A stretch of 6,636 nt of DNA, from contig JANOBO010000307.1 of the NCBI GenBank assembly GCA_031411695.1, positions 1 to 6,636 on the forward strand, read 5' to 3'. Origin of the DNA: JAIBCL01 sp031411695. Lineage in GTDB: Bacteria; Verrucomicrobiota; Verrucomicrobiia; Verrucomicrobiales; Verrucomicrobiaceae. Positions 1-5,824 of this stretch are shown here, one piece after another. A program made the translations under genes and the position numbers. Position 1 is the first letter of the stretch. Each line of letters opens with the position of its first letter. The notes under the pieces were generated by a model. The model worked only from the letters and a program-made list of their open reading frames with translations. It was not told where the DNA came from and did no database searches.

Positions 1-3000
1 CGATCACGACGACGGTGTGGCCTTCATCGACGAGGCGATGAAGGAGGTCGATGAGGCGCGCGACATCGGCGAAGTGCAGACCGATGGTCGGCTCCTCGAT
101 GAGGTAGAGGTTGCGTTTGTCGGTCTTGAGGCCGCGCATGCGCTCGGTGGCGGTCTTGCCCTGGCCGGCTTGCAGTTCGGTGACGAGCTTCAGTCGCTGC
201 GCCTCACCACCGCTGAGCGTTGGGCTGGGCTGGCCGAGCTGGATGTAACCGACGCCGGTCTCCGCGAGGAGTTGTAGCGGTCGCGCGATCCGTGGCATGG
301 CGGTGAAAAACTCAGCGGCCTCAGTGATGCTCATCTTGAGCACGTCGCCGATGTGTTTGCCGTTGTACTCGATCTCAAGCGTGGCGGAGTTGAAGCGCTG
401 GCCGTTGCAGATCTCGCAATGCACGCGCGTGGTCGGCAGGAAATTCATCTCCACCTTGATCTCGCCATTGCCGCCGCATGTCTCGCAGCGACCACCCTCG
501 GTGTTGAAGGAAAAGCGGCTCGCCGTGTAGCCGCGCGTGCGCGCAGTGGGCACTTGCGCGAAGAGTTTCCGAATGTCATCCCACACGCCGACATAAGTCG
601 CCGGACATGAGCGCGAGGTTTTGCCGATGGGCGATTGATCGACCTCATACACAGCGGCAATCTGGTCGAAGCCCGCGATCTTGCTCCAGAGCTGCTTCAG
701 CGTCTTCGGGTGTTTGCTCACCGCGTTCTTCGCCGCAGGCATGAGCACAGAATGCAAAAACGAGCTCTTCCCGCTGCCCGACACGCCCGTGATCACGCTC
801 AGTCTGCCGATGGGAATCTGCACGTCGATGTTCCGCAGGTTGTTCGCGCGCGCGCCGGTGATGCGCAGCCATTCGGTGGTCGCCTTCTCCTTCGGCAAAG
901 GCCTGCGCTCGCCACGCAGCGGATGCTTCATCGGGTTCCGCAATCCCTTCGCCGTCGAACTGTCCTTGTTCTTCAGAATCTCCTTGAGCGATCCCTGCGC
1001 GACGATCTCGCCGCCGAATCGTCCCGCGCCGGGACCGAGATCGAGGATCGTGTCCGCGAATTTCATCGTCTCGTCATCGTGCTCCACGACGAGCAGCGAG
1101 TTGCCCTTGTCCCGCAGTGCGAGCAGCGTCTTCAGCAGTCTTTGATTGTCGCGCGGATGCAGACCGATGGTCGGCTCAACGAGCACATACAAAACACCGC
1201 GCAGATTGCTGCCGAGCTGAGCGGACAACCTGATGCGCTGCGCCTCTCCGCCGGAGAGCGTATCTGCGGAGCGGTTGAGCTGAAGATAGCCGAGACCGAC
1301 CTCTTGCATGAAGCGCAGCCGCTGCTCGATCTCGGTCATGATGTCGAGCGCGATCTTCGCTTCCGTGCCTTCAAACTTGAACTTCGTGACCGCCACCGCC
1401 GCACGCTCTGCGGACAGTCCCGCGATGTCCTGAATCGTGCTGCCTTGCAACCGCACCGCGCGCGCGATTTCGTTCAAACGCGAGCCGCCGCAGCTTCCGC
1501 ACGTCTCGCGCACGATCTCCTCGTCATCGCTGCTGAATCGCCGCTCCTCGTCCATCTCGGCTTCGAGCATCGACTGATCATCGCGCCGCTTGGCCACACC
1601 GAGCGCGCTGCTCGTCACGCCAAATCCGCGACACTCTTTGCAGTAGCCGTGCGGGCTGTTGAAAGAGAACAGTCGCGGATCAAGCTCTTCAAACGACAAG
1701 CCGCACGACGCGCAGCTCATCTCCGTGTTCAGCACGAGGATCGACTTGTCACCAAGCCGCAGCTTCATCGTGCCCTTGCCGAGTTTCAGCGCTTTCTCAA
1801 CGAGCGGTCGCAACGTGATCTCCGTCGCCGTCTTCTCAGTGCGCGCGATCACCGCGTCAATCGTGTGCTCCTTGAAGCGCTCCAGCCGCTTGAAGTTCAT
1901 CGTGTCGCGGAACTCGCCATCGACCAGCAGGGTCTCGATGCCATGCTTCCGCGCGTTCTCCGCCACCTCGTTGTGAAATCCCTTCCGCGCCTTGATCAGC
2001 GGCGCCATGATATGCACCAGGCCCTTCTTCGCGTGGTCCGACACTGTCTTCAAAACCGCGCCGATGCTCTGCTTGTTCACCGGCACATGACAGTTCGGAC
2101 AATGCTGCGTGCCGAGCTTGGCAAACAGAAGTCGGAGGAAATGATAAACCTCCGTCACCGTCGCCACCGTCGATTTTCCACCGCCACGCGAGATGCGCTG
2201 CTCAATGGCAACCGTCGGCGGCACGCCTGTGATGAGGTCCACATCCGGCTTCTCCATCTGCTCGACAAATGTGCGCGCATACACCGACATGGAATCGAGA
2301 AACCGCCGCTGCCCCTCGGCAAACACCAGATCAAACGCCAGCGATGACTTGCCCGAACCACTCAAGCCCGTGACGACGACGAACTGATCGCGCGGGATTT
2401 CGAGGCTGATGTTTTTCAAATTGTGCTCTCGTGCGCCACGGATGCTGATCGTGTTGACGAAGCGGGAGGACTCAGCGCTCAGTGCGGAGTTCTCAGTTTT
2501 CTTGACGCCATACGCCAGCGCTTTCTCCCTGAGCACTGAGGACTGAGCACTGAGCACTTCCTTGAGATACCGTCCGGTCCAAGACTCCGCACACGCCGCC
2601 ACCTCCTCCGGCGTCCCCGCGCAGACGATGCTGCCTCCCGCCGCGCCGCCATCCGGCCCGAGGTCGATGACCCAGTCGGCGCATTTGATGACTTCGAGAT
2701 TGTGCTCGATCACCAAAAGGCTGTGGCCTTCGTTCACGAGCCGTTGGAGCAACTTGAGCAGCAGGGCGATGTCGTCGAAGTGCAGGCCGGTCGTCGGCTC
2801 ATCCAGCAACAGCAGCGATTTGTCCTGCGTGGTGGATGACTCAATGAGATGACCGATCAGCTTCAAGCGCTGCGCCTCACCGCCGCTCAGCGTGTTCAGT
2901 GGTTGACCGAGCCGTAGATAGCCGAGTCCGGCCTCGCACAACATTTGCAGCGATTGCGCCGCCGTGTTCGCGCGCTTTTGCTCCAGCATCAGCAGCCATG

Positions 3001-5527
3001 CGACGGCGTCCTCGATGGTCATGCACAGCACGTCGTGGATGGATTTGCCATCGAGCAGGATCTTGAGCGCGTGCGACTGATACCGTTTCCCCTCGCACTC
3101 CGGGCAAGTCACATAAAGATCACTGAGAAACTGCATCTCGATCTTCTCGTAGCCCGTGCCACCGCAGCGCTCGCACCGCCCTTCGCCGGAGTTGAACGAG
3201 AAGAATCCGGGGCCGATTCCCTGCGCTTTCGCGTCATCTGTGTCAGCAAAGATCGCGCGGATGATGTCGAACGCGCCGACAAACACAGCAGGTGTCGAGC
3301 GCGGCGTGCGCGCGAGCGGCGATTGATCCACCATGACAACTTGATTGATGCCTTCGTGCCCGGTGATCGACTTCACGCGTCCCGGCTCGTCCTCGCACAC
3401 CTCGCCGCGCAGCCGTTGGAGATTCCGATACAGCACATCGTGCACCAGCGTGCTCTTCCCGGAGCCGGACACGCCGGTGAGGCAGCAGAACACGCCGAGC
3501 GGGATGTCCACGTCGAGGTTCTTGAGGTTGTTTTGTCGCGCCCCGAGGATCCGAAGGTGGGACAAGCTTCCAGCTTGTCGCTTGTTTGATTGCAAGCTGG
3601 AAGCTTGCACCACTTTTCTGCGTGCCTGCGGCACGGGGATCGACTTCGTGCCGAACAAATAATCTCCCGTCAGCGAACCGCGCGCTCTCGCGAGTCCTTC
3701 AACCGGACCATTGAAGACGAGCCTGCCGCCTTTCTCACCGCGACCGGGGCCGATCTCGATCAAGTTGTCAGCGGCGCGCATCACGGCTTCTTCGTGCTCG
3801 ACGACGAGCAGCGTGTTGCCTTTGTCGCGCAGTCCTTCCATCACGCCGATGAGCCGCCCGATGTCGCGCGGATGCAGGCCGATGCTGGGCTCGTCGAGAA
3901 CGAAAAGCGTGTTCACGAGCGACGCGCCGAGGCAGGTGGTGAGGTTCACGCGCTGAAGCTCGCCACCAGAGAGCGTGCGTGTGGCACGGTCGAGATTCAG
4001 ATAATCCAAACCAGCGCGGCTCAAGTAACTGAGACGCGAGCGGATTTCATCCCGCAGCAGCGTGGTCGCGTGATCAGCCTCAGCGACCTGCCACGTGTCC
4101 ACGATGCCGAGCAAATCACTCACCGGTGCTTTCCAAATGTCGGCCAGTGTTTTGCCTTCGATGCGGAAGTTGAACGCATCCTTCTTCAATCGGCCGCCAT
4201 CGCACTCGTCGCACGTCGTGTAAGCGCGAAAGCGACTGAGAAAGACGCGCACATGCATCTTGTAGGTGTTGCCTTCCAGCCACTTGAAAAAGCCCTTCAC
4301 GCCATACCACTCGCCCTTCGCCCACGCGCGCTCGGGATCTTTGTCCTCGCCTTCGATGAGCCATTTGCGATCTGCCTCGCTGAGGTCTTCAAACGGCGTG
4401 TCCACATTCACGCCGCGATGCTTTGCCGCCTTCATCAGGTCCATCTGGCTTTCACGATACGTGGAGCCGGTGAAGGCGCGCACGAGACCCTCGCGGATGC
4501 TCAGACTCTCGTCCGGGATCGCCTTGTGCATGTCGAGCCCCAACGTGCGGCCGAAGCCGCGGCACTTCGGACAGGCGCCGATGGGATTGTTAAAACTGAA
4601 GAGTCCTGAAGTGGGAGCGGGCAGTTTGATATCGCAGTCCGCGCACCTCCAGTCTGTTGAGAAGTGGTGCAACCCGCCGGGTTGCACTTTCTGACTCGCT
4701 GCAAGCGGGCCGCTTGCACCACTTTCCAGCATCACCGAGAGCTGACCTTTGCCGAGACGCAACGCCGCCTCGATAGCCTCCGCGAGGCGCGGAAGGTGGG
4801 GCAAGCTGCCAGCTTGCCTGCGTGCCAGTGCAAGCTGGAAGCTTGCACCACTTTCGAGTATCACCCGATCCTGGATGACGGTCACAATCGCCGGCAGCTT
4901 CTTCCCTTTCAGCGCCGCAGGTTCATCGGTGCGGATCGTCTCGCCAAAGAGCAGCACGCGGAGAAAACCCTGCGACTGAAGGAACGGGAAAAAATCCTCC
5001 GCCTTCGTAGCCGGCGGCACCGGAACGCCGAAGCCGATGAGCGCGGTTTGTCCCGCGTATTTCTCCATCAATTCGCGGTGGATCGACTCCGCCGTCTCCG
5101 GCTTCACGCCGCGCCCGCACTCAGGGCACGTCGCTTCCGCCAGCCGCGGGAAGACCATCTTCAGGTAGTCATTGATCTCCGTGATCGTGCCGACCGTGCT
5201 GCGCGTGGAGCGCATGTTGTTCACCTGCTCGATGGCAATCGCAGGCGGGATGCCGTGAATGGCATCCACCTTCGGCTTGTCCATGCGCTCGAAAAACTGG
5301 CGCGTGTACGGCGAAAAGGTTTCCACATACCGCCGCTGCCCTTCCGCGTAAATCGTGTCAAACGCGAGCGACGACTTGCCCGATCCGCTCGGCCCCGTGA
5401 TGACATTCAGTTTTCCTAGCGGCAGATCCAGATCGATGCCCTTCAAGTTATTTTGCCACGCGCCCCGGATCTGGATGACATCGGCGGGTCTGGAGTTTTT
5501 TGATTTCGCAGCGGGACGTTTCGGCAT
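1..5527 (-). CDS. uvrA: Tandem (double) UvrA, excinuclease ABC subunit A-like ATPase with four ABC half-sites; C-terminus cut by window edge
   Basis: UvrA is the damage-sensing ATPase of nucleotide excision repair; it works as a dimer that scans DNA and loads UvrB. Here two UvrA units are fused, so a pseudo-dimer may form within one chain. My translation gives 1842 residues with no stop; a usual UvrA has about 950. Walker A lysines are K51, K691, K1060 and K1587. Signature motifs are LSGGELQR (519-526) and LSGGEAQR (880-887, 1424-1431, 1771-1778). Walker B motifs are LDEPSIGLH (D545), LDEPTTGLH (D909), LVEPTIGLH (V1450, aspartate lost) and IEEPTIGLH (E1811). Four-cysteine zinc modules are C295/C298/C319/C322, C785/C788/C808/C811, C1272/C1275/C1296/C1299 and C1681/C1684/C1704/C1707. 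Unit 1 spans about 1-988, a repeat-derived linker about 990-1020, and unit 2 from about 1024. The ATG at 5527 is the first in-frame ATG after an upstream TGA and puts the first GxSGSGKSS at the normal depth. No Shine-Dalgarno sequence precedes it. Four repeat insertions are read through in frame. Missing at the left edge are the last H-loop and the C-terminal tail. The family call is very secure. Whether it repairs DNA with UvrB, or does a specialised job such as drug resistance, cannot be told from sequence. Confidence 0.96.
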   Translation of the reverse strand, partial: MPKRPAAKSKNSRPADVIQIRGAWQNNLKGIDLDLPLGKLNVITGPSGSGKSSLAFDTIYAEGQRRYVETFSPYTRQFFERMDKPKVDAIHGIPPAIAIEQVNNMRSTRSTVGTITEINDYLKMVFPRLAEATCPECGRGVKPETAESIHRELMEKYAGQTALIGFGVPVPPATKAEDFFPFLQSQGFLRVLLFGETIRTDEPAALKGKKLPAIVTVIQDRVILESGASFQLALARRQAGSLPHLPRLAEAIEAALRLGKGQLSVMLESGASGPLAASQKVQPGGLHHFSTDWRCADCDIKLPAPTSGLFSFNNPIGACPKCRGFGRTLGLDMHKAIPDESLSIREGLVRAFTGSTYRESQMDLMKAAKHRGVNVDTPFEDLSEADRKWLIEGEDKDPERAWAKGEWYGVKGFFKWLEGNTYKMHVRVFLSRFRAYTTCDECDGGRLKKDAFNFRIEGKTLADIWKAPVSDLLGIVDTWQVAEADHATTLLRDEIRSRLSYLSRAGLDYLNLDRATRTLSGGELQRVNLTTCLGASLVNTLFVLDEPSIGLHPRDIGRLIGVMEGLRDKGNTLLVVEHEEAVMRAADNLIEIGPGRGEKGGRLVFNGPVEGLARARGSLTGDYLFGTKSIPVPQARRKVVQASSLQSNKRQAGSLSHLRILGARQNNLKNLDVDIPLGVFCCLTGVSGSGKSTLVHDVLYRNLQRLRGEVCEDEPGRVKSITGHEGINQVVMVDQSPLARTPRSTPAVFVGAFDIIRAIFADTDDAKAQGIGPGFFSFNSGEGRCERCGGTGYEKIEMQFLSDLYVTCPECEGKRYQSHALKILLDGKSIHDVLCMTIEDAVAWLLMLEQKRANTAAQSLQMLCEAGLGYLRLGQPLNTLSGGEAQRLKLIGHLIESSTTQDKSLLLLDEPTTGLHFDDIALLLKLLQRLVNEGHSLLVIEHNLEVIKCADWVIDLGPDGGAAGGSIVCAGTPEEVAACAESWTGRYLKEVLSAQSSVLREKALAYGVKKTENSALSAESSRFVNTISIRGAREHNLKNISLEIPRDQFVVVTGLSGSGKSSLAFDLVFAEGQRRFLDSMSVYARTFVEQMEKPDVDLITGVPPTVAIEQRISRGGGKSTVATVTEVYHFLRLLFAKLGTQHCPNCHVPVNKQSIGAVLKTVSDHAKKGLVHIMAPLIKARKGFHNEVAENARKHGIETLLVDGEFRDTMNFKRLERFKEHTIDAVIARTEKTATEITLRPLVEKALKLGKGTMKLRLGDKSILVLNTEMSCASCGLSFEELDPRLFSFNSPHGYCKECRGFGVTSSALGVAKRRDDQSMLEAEMDEERRFSSDDEEIVRETCGSCGGSRLNEIARAVRLQGSTIQDIAGLSAERAAVAVTKFKFEGTEAKIALDIMTEIEQRLRFMQEVGLGYLQLNRSADTLSGGEAQRIRLSAQLGSNLRGVLYVLVEPTIGLHPRDNQRLLKTLLALRDKGNSLLVVEHDDETMKFADTILDLGPGAGRFGGEIVAQGSLKEILKNKDSSTAKGLRNPMKHPLRGERRPLPKEKATTEWLRITGARANNLRNIDVQIPIGRLSVITGVSGSGKSSFLHSVLMPAAKNAVSKHPKTLKQLWSKIAGFDQIAAVYEVDQSPIGKTSRSCPATYVGVWDDIRKLFAQVPTARTRGYTASRFSFNTEGGRCETCGGNGEIKVEMNFLPTTRVHCEICNGQRFNSATLEIEYNGKHIGDVLKMSITEAAEFFTAMPRIARPLQLLAETGVGYIQLGQPSPTLSGGEAQRLKLVTELQAGQGKTATERMRGLKTDKRNLYLIEEPTIGLHFADVARLIDLLHRLVDEGHTVVVI
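2468..2558. repeat. Heptamer repeats in inverted arrangement at the junction of the two UvrA units
   Basis: Positions 2531-2558 are four tandem 7-mers: GAGCACT, GAGGACT, GAGCACT, GAGCACT. About 35 bp to the left, 2470-2497 holds degenerate heptamers of the opposite orientation: ACTCAGC, GCTCAGT, GCGGAGT, TCTCAGT. Arms 2471-2496 and 2529-2554 form an inverted repeat with 21 of 26 positions paired and a 32-nt loop, so the mRNA could fold into a long hairpin here. The block is translated as residues 990-1020 (LSAQSSVL, then a KALAYGVKK loop, then NSALSAESS). It forms most of the linker joining unit 1 to unit 2. Its family is different from that of the CAAGCT-type elements. Confidence 0.85.
3554..3615. 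repeat. REP-like double-hairpin element inside the UvrA gene (copy A)
   Basis: The palindromes GACAAGCT-tcc-AGCTTGTC (3561-3579) and TGCAAGCT-gga-AGCTTGCA (3591-3609) are flanked by AAGGTGG and CCACTT. The second hairpin is identical to the core of the one at 4829-4847. The element is read as residues 638-658 (from KVVQASS to QAGSLSHL). It lies in the linker between the first and second ATPase halves of unit 1, just before LGARQNNLKNLDV, which starts the second half. Confidence 0.9.
4662..4724. repeat. REP-like double-hairpin element inside the UvrA gene (copy C)
   Basis: The ends AAGTGGTGCAA (4662-4672) and TTGCACCACTT (4714-4724) are perfect 11-bp inverted repeats. Inside are the hairpins GTGCAACCC-gcc-GGGTTGCAC (4667-4687) and TGCAAGCG-ggc-CGCTTGCA (4700-4718). 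The hairpin stems differ in sequence from those at 4793-4853 and 3554-3615, but their compensatory pairing and 3-nt loops are kept, which suggests selection on structure. It is read in frame as residues 268-289, between the strand ending LSVML and the FSTDWRCADC start of zinc finger 1. Confidence 0.87.
4793..4853. repeat. REP-like double-hairpin element inside the UvrA gene (copy B)
   Basis: Two adjacent palindromes, GGCAAGCT-gcc-AGCTTGCC (4800-4818) and GTGCAAGCT-gga-AGCTTGCAC (4828-4848), are flanked by AAGGTGG on the left and CCACTT on the right, which pair imperfectly. The layout matches the elements at 4662-4724 and 3554-3615: outer inverted ends enclosing two hairpins. It is read in frame as residues 225-245 (from ESGASFQLA to QAGSLPHL). 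It sits between the UvrA segment ending in DRVIL and the helix RLAEAIEAALRLG, which are almost adjacent in ordinary UvrA. Short palindromic elements of this kind are usually moved in trans by RAYT (TnpA_REP) transposases; none is in this window. Confidence 0.88.
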
Positions 5528-5537
5528 GGGGAAGCGG

Positions 5538-5565
5538 AGGATAGAGATACGCGCGATGAGGGCAA
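5538..5565 (-). promoter_or_regulatory. Weak sigma-70-like promoter candidate for the UvrA gene
   Basis: On the minus strand TTGCCC (5565-5560) and TATCCT (5543-5538) are separated by 16 bp. Initiation would fall only a few bases before the ATG, implying a nearly leaderless transcript. That would fit the lack of a Shine-Dalgarno sequence; the bases before the ATG are CTCCGCTTCCCC. Both hexamers are poor matches to the consensus, so this is a suggestion only. The -35 candidate overlaps the 18-bp near-palindrome. Confidence 0.2.
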
Positions 5566-5578
5566 ATGGCCGCTTGCC
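5561..5578. promoter_or_regulatory. 18-bp near-palindrome upstream of the UvrA gene, possible operator
   Basis: The site reads GGCAAATGGCCGCTTGCC, a dyad centred on GGCC with 14 of 18 positions symmetric: GGCAA/TTGCC arms, a GGCC core, and purine/pyrimidine mismatches between them. It lies 33 bp before the start codon, the place for a repressor site or the stem of a leader hairpin. It matches no operator that I can name. Chance palindromes of this quality do occur in GC-rich DNA. Confidence 0.3.
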
Positions 5579-5824
5579 AAAGCCCAGGCGTGCCCCACTG
5601 AGGAACCACCTGCCACCTCGACGAAGACCGGTTCAACCACTGAGCCGCTCAAGATCAACCCTGCCGCTTGCGGTGAAACTGGTGCGGGCTTTGCTTTGTA
5701 AAAGCGACGGGTGATCGTCGGACTGTACGATTCGCCAATCGCGGGTCACGCCAGATCCATTGGCGCGACATTGGCCCCTCCCAACACGAATGACTTTAAG
5801 CGTTGTGACGGGATTGAAGCGATC

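Larger units (their letters stand above)
5528..5824. other. Intergenic region between hydrolase stop and UvrA start
   Basis: These 297 bp hold no convincing gene; the short frames crossing them have no family-like features. A 7-bp inverted repeat CGCCAAT/ATTGGCG (5733-5739 and 5759-5765) lies about 60 bp past the hydrolase stop. It has a 19-nt loop and no following T-run, so it is at best a weak structure and not a convincing intrinsic terminator. Close to the UvrA start lie an 18-bp near-palindrome and a weak promoter candidate, listed separately. I saw no clear LexA-type operator, but could only scan by eye. Confidence 0.7.

Noticed and set aside
2168..2185. GGGKST at residues 1115-1120, resembling part of an extra P-loop
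   Set aside because: By position it matches the conserved UvrA segment that normally reads RSTVGTVTEIY after the IEQ motif, and no strand and glycine-rich loop of a true Walker A precede it. It is a chance resemblance.
635..2347. A 570-codon open frame on the plus strand
   Set aside because: It is exactly antisense to UvrA unit 2, rich in Arg, Leu and His with no recognisable domain, as expected for the mirror of a GC-rich gene. The minus frame carries all UvrA motifs.
3554..4853. CRISPR array, from several repeats with similar spacing
   Set aside because: There are only three elements, each internally a double hairpin, unevenly spaced and separated by conserved UvrA coding sequence rather than unique spacers.
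2945..5419. Further long plus-strand frames (2945-3589, 3590-4609, 4664-5419)
   Set aside because: All are antisense to UvrA unit 1, show the same low-information composition and have no family motifs. Parts of them read through the REP-like palindromes, giving repetitive peptides such as VGQAASL.
5443..5658. Small minus-strand frames crossing the intergenic region into the UvrA start
   Set aside because: They are out of frame with UvrA, overlap its first 28 codons, have no family-like sequence and lack ribosome binding sites.
5733..5765. Intrinsic terminator after the hydrolase
   Set aside because: The stem is only 7 bp with a 19-nt loop and no T-run on the minus strand.
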